Below, piece after piece: positions 1 through 8,408 of a stretch of 64,000 bases of DNA. Below the pieces are notes generated by a model. That model made no database searches and was not told where the DNA came from. It saw only the letters and a program-made list of their open reading frames with translations. How positions within the stretch are numbered: the stretch's first letter is position 1; every line of letters begins with the position of its first letter. Position numbers and translations under genes: made by a program. This stretch comes from Treponema_I sp045599005. GTDB taxonomy: Bacteria > Spirochaetota > Spirochaetia > Treponematales > Treponemataceae. The stretch is taken from the NCBI GenBank assembly GCA_045599005.1, contig JAZRVF010000022.1:62001-126000 (forward strand), read 5' to 3'.

Positions 1-1
1 G

Positions 2-475
2 GATCCTGTCATCTGGCGCGGTCCCGTTATTGCCGGCGCAGTGAAACAGTTCTGGACAGACGTGCTCTGGGGCGAGCTTGATTATCTTTTTGTGGATATG
101 CCTCCTGGAACAGGTGATGTTCCGCTCACTGTGTTCCAGTCGCTTCCTGTTGACGGTGTGATCATCGCGTCTTCTCCTCAGGAACTGGTCGGCATGATTG
201 TTGAAAAAGCCGTGAACATGGCCGGAATGATGAATATTCCTGTCCTTGGGCTTGTTGAGAACATGAGTTATGTTGCCTGTCCTGACTGTGGAAGAAAAAT
301 CGAGGTTTTCGGAAAAAGCAGCATTGATTCCATCGCTCAGAAATGCGGCGTAAAAACTGTCTGCCGTGTTCCTCTTGATCCGGCAATCTCTGCCAGAACT
401 GACGGCGGAGAAATCGAATCCCTGGAGTGCGACTGGTTCAACGCTCTGGCTGATGTGCTCAGATCAATGATGTAA
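2..475 (+). CDS. Mrp/NBP35-family P-loop ATPase, 5' truncated by the window edge
   Basis: C-terminal part of an Mrp/ApbC-type ATPase that by family carries or inserts Fe-S clusters in the cytoplasm. The frame is open from base 2, and the residues before the first possible internal GTG (base 41) still match the family (PVIWRGP), so the real start lies outside the window. Visible motifs are WGELDYLFVDMPPGTGD (Walker B-like switch), the VENMSY segment, and CPDC, the paired cysteines typical of Mrp proteins that bind a bridging cluster. The Walker A loop is not in the window. The next gene starts 31 bases later with its own promoter. Confidence 0.9.
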   Translation, partial: DPVIWRGPVIAGAVKQFWTDVLWGELDYLFVDMPPGTGDVPLTVFQSLPVDGVIIASSPQELVGMIVEKAVNMAGMMNIPVLGLVENMSYVACPDCGRKIEVFGKSSIDSIAQKCGVKTVCRVPLDPAISARTDGGEIESLECDWFNALADVLRSMM

Positions 476-492
476 GATTTCGGATCCTGTGA

Positions 493-498
493 TATAAT
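493..498 (+). promoter_or_regulatory. Extended -10 box of the acyltransferase gene
   Basis: TGATATAAT matches an extended -10 element (TG-N-TATAAT). The ATG at 507 lies 8 bases after the box and no Shine-Dalgarno sequence is present, so the transcript would carry a leader of only about two bases. No good -35 is visible. Confidence 0.6.
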
Positions 499-506
499 CT
501 GTTCCT

Positions 507-1787
507 ATGAAAATTAAAGTCAAAGAAGCAGATTATTCACAGGCAATAAAAAAAGCCGGCAGAGAACGTTTTGTTCCTGCAAAGCAATCATTTCTCCTTA
601 AAAAACTGGTGTCACTGATCTCTGCCTCAGATCTGAAAGACACCGGTTTTTCTTTTACTACCCAAGACATGGAAAAACTTGACAGGAAAGAACCTGCCCT
701 CATACTGATGAATCATTCCAGTTTCATCGATCTGGAAATCGCCTTCAGGATTTTCAGCGACCGCCGCTTTTCCATTGTATGCACATCGGACGGATTTGTG
801 GGAAAAAAATTCCTTATGAAGAAACTGGGCTGTATTCCGACCCAGAAGTTTGTCCCCGATGTCCAGCTTGTGCGGCACATGCTCTACGCAGCGAAAAAAC
901 TCAACCAGTCAATACTCATGTATCCTGAAGCAAGCTATACTTTTGACGGAACCGCCACAGATCTTCCGGAGACACTGGGCAGATTCCTTAAGGTGCTGGA
1001 CATTCCAGTTATTGTGGTCACGACCCAGGGCGCATTCCACCGGGATCCGCTGTACAATAACCTGCAGAAACGCAAAGTCAGGGTTTCCGCAACCGTCAAA
1101 TATCTGCTTTCCCGCGAGGACCTGAAAAACTTTTCACCCCAGGAAATCAACAGCATTCTGAAAAAAGAATTCTCTTTTGACAATTTCAGATGGCAGCAGG
1201 AGAACCATGTTATTGTCAATGAGCCTTTCCGTGCTGACTGCCTTAACCGTGTTCTGTACAAGTGTCCGGCCTGTAAAACCGAAGGTTCCATGGACGGCAG
1301 AGGCACCGGAATTAAATGCTGTTCCTGTGGAAAAACCTGGGAACTGACGGAACAGGGCTTTATGAAGGCTGGGGACGGCAATACTGAGTTTGCTCACGTG
1401 CCGGACTGGTACAGATGGGAACGTTCCTGTGTAAAGGAAGAGATCGCTGAGGAAAGGTACCGGCTGGAAGTCCCGGTTGATATATGTGTGCTGACTGATT
1501 CAGAATCAATCTACCGTGTAGGAGAAGGCACTCTTGTTCATGACAGGGAAGGATTCCATCTTACCGGCTGCGGGGGAAAACTTGAGTATAATCAGAAGCC
1601 TCTGGCCTCCTACAGTCTGTATTCAGATTATTTCTGGTATGAGCTGGGTGATGTGATCTGCATCGGCAACATGAAAGTGCTTTATTACTGCTTCCCAAAG
1701 ACAGAGAAGGATATTGTCGCTAAAACCCGGCTTGCCACGGAAGAAATGTACAAACTGGTGAAAGAAAAACAATTTAGTCAAGACTAA
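507..1787 (+). CDS. PlsC-like acyltransferase with internal zinc ribbon
   Basis: 426-residue protein of the lysophosphatidate acyltransferase superfamily. The catalytic HX4D motif is NHSSFID (H70, D75), and YPEASYTFDG near residue 140 takes the place of the usual EGTRS substrate motif. Members transfer an acyl chain to a glycerolipid at the cytoplasmic membrane face. Unlike plain PlsC (about 240 residues), this protein continues after a CPAC...CCSC zinc-ribbon-like pair (residues 253-275) into a 150-residue tail I do not recognise. No membrane segment is obvious. Exact acyl acceptor is unknown. It seems to have its own leaderless promoter and is probably monocistronic. Confidence 0.75.
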   Translation: MKIKVKEADYSQAIKKAGRERFVPAKQSFLLKKLVSLISASDLKDTGFSFTTQDMEKLDRKEPALILMNHSSFIDLEIAFRIFSDRRFSIVCTSDGFVGKKFLMKKLGCIPTQKFVPDVQLVRHMLYAAKKLNQSILMYPEASYTFDGTATDLPETLGRFLKVLDIPVIVVTTQGAFHRDPLYNNLQKRKVRVSATVKYLLSREDLKNFSPQEINSILKKEFSFDNFRWQQENHVIVNEPFRADCLNRVLYKCPACKTEGSMDGRGTGIKCCSCGKTWELTEQGFMKAGDGNTEFAHVPDWYRWERSCVKEEIAEERYRLEVPVDICVLTDSESIYRVGEGTLVHDREGFHLTGCGGKLEYNQKPLASYSLYSDYFWYELGDVICIGNMKVLYYCFPKTEKDIVAKTRLATEEMYKLVKEKQFSQD

Positions 1788-1926
1788 TTTTTTCAGTCAT
1801 CAATATGATTTTTTATGCAAAAAAAACTCATTTTTATGCGTTTTTTTGTATTCAGTAATTTTCTATTCTGATATACTGGACAGTCAGAAAAGGTTTGGAC
1901 TTTTCAAACAACATACGGAGGATCCT

Positions 1927-2886
1927 ATGAAAAAACTTACTGTGGTTCTGGTGGCTCTGCTTCTGGCAACAACCATGATTTTTGCCGGCGGTAAAAAAGA
2001 AAACACCAACTTTATTCTTGCAACTGGCGGTACAAGCGGTACTTACTACTCATTCGGCGGTGCTCTTGCAAACATCTGGAACACAAAAATTGAGAACATG
2101 AACGTGACAGCACAGTCAACAGGTGCTTCTGCTGAAAACCTGCGCCTTATCAGCAAAGGTGAAGCAGAATTCGCTATCGTTCAGAACGATGTTATGGACT
2201 ATGCATACAAAGGAATCGACCTTTTTGCAGGTGAAAAAGTTTCCGGACTGGCAACAATCGGAACACTGTATCCTGAAGTAGTCCAGATTGCCGCAACAAA
2301 AGAAAGCGGAATCAAATCAGTTGCTGACCTTAAAGGAAAACGCGTTTCTGTAGGTGACCTGGGAAGTGGTGTTGAGTTCAACGCAAAACAGATTCTCGAA
2401 GGTTATGGAATGACTTTTGATGACATCAAGAAATCAAACCTGTCATTCAAAGAATCCGGTGACGGACTTCAGAACGGACAGCTGGACGCATGTTTCGTAA
2501 CTGCTGGTGTTCCTAACGCCGCACTTCAGGAACTGGCAATTTCCGCAGGTCTGGTACTTGTTCCTGTAACAGGTGCTGAAGCTGATGCAATCTGCGCAAA
2601 ATACGGTTACTACACAAAAACAACAATCCCCGGCGGTACATACAAAGGTGCTGACGAGGATGTTCCCGCTCTGGCAATCAAAGCTACACTTGCTGTAAGC
2701 CAGTCACTGAGCGAGGATGTTGTTTACAACATCACAAAAGCTATGTTCGAGAATACTTCCGAACTGGCTCTTGCACACGCAAAAGGTAAAGAAATCAGTG
2801 CAGCTGCAGCAATCACAGGTGTTTCTGTTCCTTTCCATCCGGGTGCAGTCAAATATTACAAAGAAATCGGTCTTAACGTAAAATAA
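1927..2886 (+). CDS. TAXI-family TRAP transporter solute receptor
   Basis: 319-residue periplasmic binding protein for a tripartite ATP-independent transporter. The frame is open from 1846, but the ATG at 1927 follows a GGAGG site (1917-1921) and begins a standard signal peptide (MKKLTVVLVALLLATTMIFAGG). The family signature TGGTSGTYYSFGGALA follows directly. There is no lipobox cysteine; the FAGGKK ending resembles that of the sugar-binding protein at 49 kb. It is first in an operon with DUF1850 and the fused permease. TAXI receptors often bind dicarboxylates or amino acids, but the ligand cannot be read from sequence. Confidence 0.9.
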   Translation: MKKLTVVLVALLLATTMIFAGGKKENTNFILATGGTSGTYYSFGGALANIWNTKIENMNVTAQSTGASAENLRLISKGEAEFAIVQNDVMDYAYKGIDLFAGEKVSGLATIGTLYPEVVQIAATKESGIKSVADLKGKRVSVGDLGSGVEFNAKQILEGYGMTFDDIKKSNLSFKESGDGLQNGQLDACFVTAGVPNAALQELAISAGLVLVPVTGAEADAICAKYGYYTKTTIPGGTYKGADEDVPALAIKATLAVSQSLSEDVVYNITKAMFENTSELALAHAKGKEISAAAAITGVSVPFHPGAVKYYKEIGLNVK

Positions 2887-2900
2887 GTTCTGATACTTTT

Positions 2901-3446
2901 ATGAAAAAAAACACGATACGGATTCTGACAGCAGTTTTTGTGACAGTTGTATGCTGTGTCGTGTTTTTTTGCCCGATCTTTTTCAGCCGGGTCTGTGTCA
3001 CCGCAGTTAAACTCCCGGAGAACGGATCCGGTACGAAAAAAACGCTGGTTCTGCCTGAAGAGGCCGGCAGCGAGTTTGTCATTTCGTACACACATTCTGT
3101 AAACAAAGGCCGCGTCCGTGATTTTTATACTGTTCTGGACGACGGTTCACTGATGCTTTCAAAAAGCCGCTTCGGTTCTTATGGCGCTGGAATGCCGGAA
3201 CCGGAAGATCTTGCTGGACAGGTTTTTGTGGTTACAGACAGTTACCTTGAAATGCAGCAGATCAATCAGAAAATGCCCGGGCTTTATCTGGCTGTGGGTG
3301 TAATTGCCGGTCATGCGCTGGAACTGCTTCCTGAAAGCGGCGAAAGTTCATTCTGGCCCCTGAACGAGTACTTTGCGCCTCAAACGAGGCTTTATATATC
3401 ATACCGACGTGTTTCGGTCTGCCAATTGATTTTTTCTTCCCTGTAA
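2901..3446 (+). CDS. DUF1850 domain protein of the TAXI operon
   Basis: 181-residue protein with one N-terminal membrane anchor (about residues 8-30) and an exported domain containing SYTHSVNKGRV, the DUF1850 hallmark. In many genomes DUF1850 genes lie between a TAXI receptor and its permease, exactly as here (14 bases after the receptor, 24 before the permease). The function is unproven; the placement suggests an accessory or assembly role in the transporter. The first 70 bases of the gene also form a terminator-like hairpin, listed separately. The C-terminus is rather short but I see no frameshift. Confidence 0.75.
   Translation: MKKNTIRILTAVFVTVVCCVVFFCPIFFSRVCVTAVKLPENGSGTKKTLVLPEEAGSEFVISYTHSVNKGRVRDFYTVLDDGSLMLSKSRFGSYGAGMPEPEDLAGQVFVVTDSYLEMQQINQKMPGLYLAVGVIAGHALELLPESGESSFWPLNEYFAPQTRLYISYRRVSVCQLIFSSL
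2905..2970 (+). terminator. Terminator-like hairpin inside the 5' end of the DUF1850 gene
   Basis: A 12-base arm (2905-2916, AAAAAAACACGA) pairs perfectly with 2959-2970 (TCGTGTTTTTTT); the right arm supplies the U run. A smaller CAGCA/TGCTG pair sits in the loop. It starts at the initiation codon of the second gene, so it could end part of the transcripts after the receptor gene. Confidence 0.6.
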
Positions 3447-3470
3447 AACGGAAAGAAAGTGAGGTAAATT

Positions 3471-5438
3471 ATGGACATGTCTCCGACCACCAACGAAGCT
3501 GAAATCCAGGACATAATGAAGGATCTGGACAAGGAAGCTTCTTACAGACAGCATACCTGCTGGCGCCGCTACATCACTTATGCGGTGTCCATCGTGTTTG
3601 TGGCTTTCCAGCTGTATTCAACACTTACCGGTTCTATTCCGGCCCAGGTTCTCCGCGCAACTCACTTAGCTTTTGTCAACTTCCTGTGTTTCCTGCTTTT
3701 CCCTGCTGCAAAGAAACTGCCCAGAAACACATTGCCCTGGTATGATGTTGTGCTGGGCCTTGTCGGTGCTGCATGCTGGATGTACATCAGCTTCAACATC
3801 GAATCACTTGCCCGCCGTGTCGGTGCTTATCAGACCAAAGATATCATCATCGGTATCATCGGAATCCTGATTCTTTTTGAGGCATGCCGCCGCGTTGTCG
3901 GTCTCCCGATCATGATCATTGCGGCTGTGTTCATTCTGTACGCTTTTGCAGGACCATATCTTCCCGGCTTCCTGAATCACCGCGGATACAAACTGCAGCG
4001 TGTTGTCTCACACCTTTTCTACAATACTGAAGGAATTATGGGTACTCCTATCGGTGCCTGTTCAACTTTTATCTTTCTGTTCATCCTGTTCGGTGCACTG
4101 CTTGAGAAAACCGGAATCGGTCAGTTCTTCATCGACATCTGTAATGCCATTGCCGGTGGTGCTTCCGGTGGTCCCGCAAAAGTTGCAGTTCTTACAAGTG
4201 CTCTTATGGGAACAGTTTCAGGAAGTTCAGTTTCAAACACTGTAGGATCCGGAAGTTTCACAATCCCGATGATGAAATCCCTGGGTTACAAACCGGAGTT
4301 TGCCGGTGCCGTAGAAGCTTCTGCCTCAACCGGTGGACAGCTTATGCCGCCTATCATGGGTGCCGCGGCATTCCTTATGGCAGAAAGTCTTGGAATTCCC
4401 TATCTTCAGGTTGCGAAGGCGGCAGTCATTCCTGCACTGCTGTACTTTACCGGTATTTTCATCATGGTTCATCTGGAAGCAAAGAAACTGGGACTCAAGG
4501 GGCTTCCGAAAGAACAGCTTCCCAAGTTTCTGCCTCTTCTGCTGAAAAAAGGTTATCTTGTCCTGCCGCTTATCATAATCATTTACTTCCTGTGTTCCGG
4601 ACGTACCGCAACTTATGCCGCTCTTATGGGACTCCTCTGCTGCGTGATTCTTGGTGTTGCAACTTCAGTTGTTGACGTGATCAAGGGACGCAAACCTACT
4701 TTCGGTTTCCACGAAGTTCTCGACATGATCTGTGCCGGTGCCCGCAACATCATCAGTGTAGCGATTGCATGTGGTATGGCCGGAATAATTATCGGTATCG
4801 TAACTCTTACAGGTCTGGGACTTAAACTTGGTGCAGGACTTATCTCGATCTCTCACGGTGTTGCTTTCGTCACTCTTTTCTTCACAATGATCTCTTCCAT
4901 CATCCTGGGAATGGGTGCTCCTACAACCGCAAACTACCTGATCACTTCAACAATCACTGCAAGTGCAATCATCCAGCTGGGATTTGAACCTCTTGCAGCA
5001 CATATGTTCGCTTTCTATTTCGGAATCATCGCTGACATCACACCGCCTGTTGCACTTGCGGCCATTGCCGGTGCTGCCATTGCAAAAGGAAAACCGATTA
5101 AGACTGCCTTGAATGCTACGAAGCTGGCTATTGCAGCTTTCATCATTCCTTACGTTTTTGTATATAATCCGCAGATGCTTCTTATCAATGCATCTCTGCC
5201 AAGCGTTCTTCTGATTGCTTCCACTGCAATTGTAGGTATGTTCGGACTGAGTATCGCACTGGAAGGCTACGGATTCGGAAAAGCTGCTGTTGTGGAACGG
5301 ATTCTTTTCGGAGCAGCCGGTCTTGCTCTTATCATTCCCGGAAACCTGACTGACATAATCGGTTTTGTTTCAATTGTAATTCTCTGTGTGGAGCAGATTA
5401 TCCGCCGCAGACTGACTGCAAAAAAAGCAGCCGCCTGA
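3471..5438 (+). CDS. TRAP transporter permease, fused small and large subunits (DctQM type)
   Basis: 655-residue inner-membrane permease. Four N-terminal helices (about residues 25-130) correspond to the small Q subunit, and about twelve further helices form the M subunit. Glycine-rich re-entrant segments typical of the large subunit are visible (GTVSGSSVSNTVGSGSFTIP; STGGQLMPPIMGAAAF; LGMGAPTTANYL). TAXI systems normally use fused permeases like this. Import is driven by an ion gradient rather than ATP. A ribosome site (GAGG) precedes the ATG. Last gene of the receptor/DUF1850/permease operon. Confidence 0.92.
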   Translation: MDMSPTTNEAEIQDIMKDLDKEASYRQHTCWRRYITYAVSIVFVAFQLYSTLTGSIPAQVLRATHLAFVNFLCFLLFPAAKKLPRNTLPWYDVVLGLVGAACWMYISFNIESLARRVGAYQTKDIIIGIIGILILFEACRRVVGLPIMIIAAVFILYAFAGPYLPGFLNHRGYKLQRVVSHLFYNTEGIMGTPIGACSTFIFLFILFGALLEKTGIGQFFIDICNAIAGGASGGPAKVAVLTSALMGTVSGSSVSNTVGSGSFTIPMMKSLGYKPEFAGAVEASASTGGQLMPPIMGAAAFLMAESLGIPYLQVAKAAVIPALLYFTGIFIMVHLEAKKLGLKGLPKEQLPKFLPLLLKKGYLVLPLIIIIYFLCSGRTATYAALMGLLCCVILGVATSVVDVIKGRKPTFGFHEVLDMICAGARNIISVAIACGMAGIIIGIVTLTGLGLKLGAGLISISHGVAFVTLFFTMISSIILGMGAPTTANYLITSTITASAIIQLGFEPLAAHMFAFYFGIIADITPPVALAAIAGAAIAKGKPIKTALNATKLAIAAFIIPYVFVYNPQMLLINASLPSVLLIASTAIVGMFGLSIALEGYGFGKAAVVERILFGAAGLALIIPGNLTDIIGFVSIVILCVEQIIRRRLTAKKAAA

Positions 5439-5449
5439 AAATAATTGAT

Positions 5450-5489
5450 GTGGATTTGTGGAGCACTGCATGGTGTTCTGCAAATTCAC
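5450..5489 (+). terminator. Hairpin after the TRAP operon
   Basis: Seventeen-base arms 5450-5466 and 5473-5489 pair with a few G-U or mismatched positions around a TGCATG loop. No long U run follows, so it may be a weak terminator or an mRNA 3' stabiliser. Confidence 0.45.
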
Positions 5490-5573
5490 AGTATTTTATG
5501 AAAAAATTCAAAAAGTTAAAAATCTCTAAAATCTCTTGCGAAAACATGCTATGAGTTGTAAACTTGAAATGCT

Positions 5574-7301
5574 ATGGCAAAGAGCGAATTACGGTTCAGT
5601 AATAAAATAGACAGAAGACACGTTTATTCTCAGATGGGAGCAATTTTTCTCTGCTTCGTTCTTGTCATAATGTTTTTTTTCGTAATCAGCAGGAGTCTGT
5701 CCAACCGTGACTGCCTGGAGAAAGGCTGGACAATCCAGTTCAACAGTGATGTTCATTATGATGTAAGTCTGAAAAGATTCCGTTTCCCCTACGTCAACGA
5801 AGGCGATTACGTGATCATGACTTACACGGTCCAGGAATCTGACCTGAGGGATTATGCCGACCCGATGATCAGGTTTGCCTCGTCTTACAGCGTTGTTGAT
5901 GTTTTTCTGAATTATGATCATGTGTACAGTTACGGTCACGAAAAACAGCATCAGGGAAAAAATGTCGGTATGGGAGGGCACCTTGCCCCTATATCCGGGT
6001 ACAAAGCCGGTGATAAAATCAGGATTTTCTTCAAAGTTGTGGAACCCTGGGCTTTCAATGAGATTCAGCCGGTCTATCTGAGTGACGGCCGCGAAAATCC
6101 ATGGAAAGTTTTTTTCAATCGTCCGCTTATTGTTGCTGAAAATTTTTTCCTGATTTTCTTTGCTCTGGTTCTCTGTGTGGCCAGCGTTGTCAGAATGACA
6201 TTCAGGAAGGAAATCTGGTCCTTTCTGCTGATCGCCATGATTCTGTTCTGGACGACAATCATGATGCTGTATCACAACGGTGTTATCCTGCTGGTTTCTG
6301 ATGTTTTCCCGCTTAACAGTTATATCCATTATTTTTCCGGCTGCAGTGTCTATCTTACAACAACCCTGCTTTTCATCGGAAGTCTGAAAGGAAAAGAGAG
6401 AAAGAGAGAAAGACATAATCTGATAGGGTTCTACTCTTTTTACGTAGTCTTTATATTGGTTTCCCTTATTCTGGACCTTACATCTGTTCTTCACATCGGA
6501 AAAGTCCGTATGGTGCTGCTTTATCTGACAATGCCTGAAATGGGTTACATAACATGGATTGTCTTTGCAAATATGAACCGCCGGAAAGGACAGAACCGGA
6601 TCATGAGCATCGGATACCTTGTGATGAGTTTCTTCTTCCTGTTCGGAATGCTCCGCTATATGACCGTTCCCTTCTATATTCCCTCCAGTGTTTATAACAG
6701 TGCGACAACTCTTGGAACAGGTGCTCTGCTCTTCAGTCTGTTAGGAATTATCGACAGGCTTCTGGTGAATGACAAAAACGAATACATTGAGGAAATGCGG
6801 GAAACTTATGAGAAGCCTGAGGATGCGGATTATCTTACCGGAGTTTTCACGGAGAAAAAGTATAAGGAACGCATTACCCAGCTGGAAAAAGAACATGATC
6901 ACGATTTCTGTGTCCTGCTTCTGAATTATGTGGGTGAATTCAAAGATGACAGAGTCCTTAAGTTTGCGACACTTATCAGCCGTGTCTTCGGCTATTATGG
7001 TTCTGTCTGCCGTGTGAAAAGTTCTCTTTTTGCCATTGTTGCCCCGGACATCTCTGAGATGAAGATTCAGCAGCTGCTGAACAGTTTCATGCAGAATGTG
7101 ATTTATGAGAACAACAATTACAAAGGGGATCAGGATGGGCGTATTTCATATACTTTCGGCTATGCATTCCGGAACGAAGGTATTGAGACTTCCCAGATTC
7201 TGGATGAAGTTCTCCGGAGAATGAAACGTCCCAGCCGCCAGACTATTGTAAACGGACTTCTTGTCTCAATTCCCGATTTTTCTTCTTTGTCAAGACTGTA
7301 A
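5574..7301 (+). CDS. 7TM sensor protein with degenerate GGDEF domain
   Basis: 575 residues: an N-terminal membrane anchor (about 17-40), a roughly 150-residue exported domain, seven or eight helices (about 185-410), then a cytoplasmic domain of 165 residues. The layout resembles 7TMR-DISM receptors. The C-terminal domain begins with DADYLTGVFTEKKY, the usual DxLTG entry to a GGDEF domain, but the GG(D/E)EF loop is replaced by RVKSSLFAIVAPD, so diguanylate cyclase activity is not expected. It may instead bind a partner or nucleotide. The promoter candidate TTGCGA-N17-TAAACT puts the -10 box 9 bases before the ATG, and there is no ribosome site. Confidence 0.65.
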   Translation: MAKSELRFSNKIDRRHVYSQMGAIFLCFVLVIMFFFVISRSLSNRDCLEKGWTIQFNSDVHYDVSLKRFRFPYVNEGDYVIMTYTVQESDLRDYADPMIRFASSYSVVDVFLNYDHVYSYGHEKQHQGKNVGMGGHLAPISGYKAGDKIRIFFKVVEPWAFNEIQPVYLSDGRENPWKVFFNRPLIVAENFFLIFFALVLCVASVVRMTFRKEIWSFLLIAMILFWTTIMMLYHNGVILLVSDVFPLNSYIHYFSGCSVYLTTTLLFIGSLKGKERKRERHNLIGFYSFYVVFILVSLILDLTSVLHIGKVRMVLLYLTMPEMGYITWIVFANMNRRKGQNRIMSIGYLVMSFFFLFGMLRYMTVPFYIPSSVYNSATTLGTGALLFSLLGIIDRLLVNDKNEYIEEMRETYEKPEDADYLTGVFTEKKYKERITQLEKEHDHDFCVLLLNYVGEFKDDRVLKFATLISRVFGYYGSVCRVKSSLFAIVAPDISEMKIQQLLNSFMQNVIYENNNYKGDQDGRISYTFGYAFRNEGIETSQILDEVLRRMKRPSRQTIVNGLLVSIPDFSSLSRL

Positions 7302-7498
7302 GAGTCTCGCAAAAAAATCTTTGAACATTGTTTATTTTCTCTTTTTTTTTCTTGTATCAGAAAGAATTATTAACTAAAATATGTAGGTTGCTATATGTAG
7401 AATCATTTAGTTGTGCCTTAATGCAAAAATTCAGAGAGAAGCGGATTCGGAATTCTTGAGTTTGTGTTCCTGATCCCGATTGAAAAAACGGAGGATTT

Positions 7499-8398
7499 GT
7501 GGAAAGCGGCAGTATCTTTTTGCAGCAGGTGGTAAACGGATTATCACTGGGAAGCATTTATGCCCTGATAGCTCTGGGTTACACCATGGTTTACGGCATT
7601 GTAATGTTGATTAATTTTGCCCACGGTGACGTTCTGATGATCGGAGCTTATGTAGGGTATTTTGTTCTGTCATTCGTAGGAACTACTCCCCTGGGAATGG
7701 CGCTGGCTTTTCTGTGTGCAATGGTTATCTGCGCACTTCTGTCAATTCTGATTGAGCGTCTTGCGTACAGGCCTCTGCGTTCTGCCCCGCGTCTGAATTC
7801 ACTGATCACTGCCATCGCGGTTTCTCTGATTCTTCAGAACGGAATGCGCGTTCTTCCTTTTGTGGGCCCGAATCCCCGCCAGTATCCTACAATGGAGACT
7901 GTCAACGTCAGTCTGGGTTTCGTATCAGTCTCAAACATCCAGCTGACAGTTATTATTCTTTCAGCAGTACTCATGGTGGTTCTGAACTATATCATCAATT
8001 ATACGAAAACCGGAAAAGCCATGCGCGCTGTTTCCCATGATATGCAGGCCGCAAGTCTTATGGGTATTTCAGTGAACAGGACAATTGCTTTTACATTTGC
8101 AATCGGTGCTGTTCTTGCGGCGGCGGGCGGCGTGCTTTATGCCACAGCTTATCCGCAGATTGACCCGACAATGGGAACAATGCCCGGTCTCAAAGCCTTT
8201 GTTGCCGCAGTTCTCGGTGGAATCGGTTCTGTACCGGGAGCAATGCTCGGCGGATACATTCTGGGTATTGCCGAGACAATGACAAAAGGTTATCTGTCAA
8301 GTCAGTTCGCTGATGCAATCTCATTCGGAATCCTGATTTTTATTCTGCTCATCAAACCCACGGGAATTATGGGCAAAAAAATCAGAGTCAAGGTTTAA
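7499..8398 (+). CDS. livH: Branched-chain amino acid ABC permease LivH
   Basis: 299-residue inner-membrane permease of the LivH family. GTG start preceded by GGAGG at 7490-7494. Family features are the opening LSLGSIYALIALGYTMVYG, the INFAHGD motif, and a late cytoplasmic loop with AVLGGIGSVPGAMLGG that contacts the ATPases. It starts a tight operon livH-livM-livG-livF. The LivJ/LivK-type binding protein that normally opens the operon is not in the window. Confidence 0.93.
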   Translation: MESGSIFLQQVVNGLSLGSIYALIALGYTMVYGIVMLINFAHGDVLMIGAYVGYFVLSFVGTTPLGMALAFLCAMVICALLSILIERLAYRPLRSAPRLNSLITAIAVSLILQNGMRVLPFVGPNPRQYPTMETVNVSLGFVSVSNIQLTVIILSAVLMVVLNYIINYTKTGKAMRAVSHDMQAASLMGISVNRTIAFTFAIGAVLAAAGGVLYATAYPQIDPTMGTMPGLKAFVAAVLGGIGSVPGAMLGGYILGIAETMTKGYLSSQFADAISFGILIFILLIKPTGIMGKKIRVKV

Positions 8399-8408
8399 GG
8401 AGGAAGTC

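Noticed and set aside
5589..6494. 301-codon minus-strand frame
   Set aside because: Lies inside the 7TM gene on the other strand; low-complexity composition and no ribosome site.
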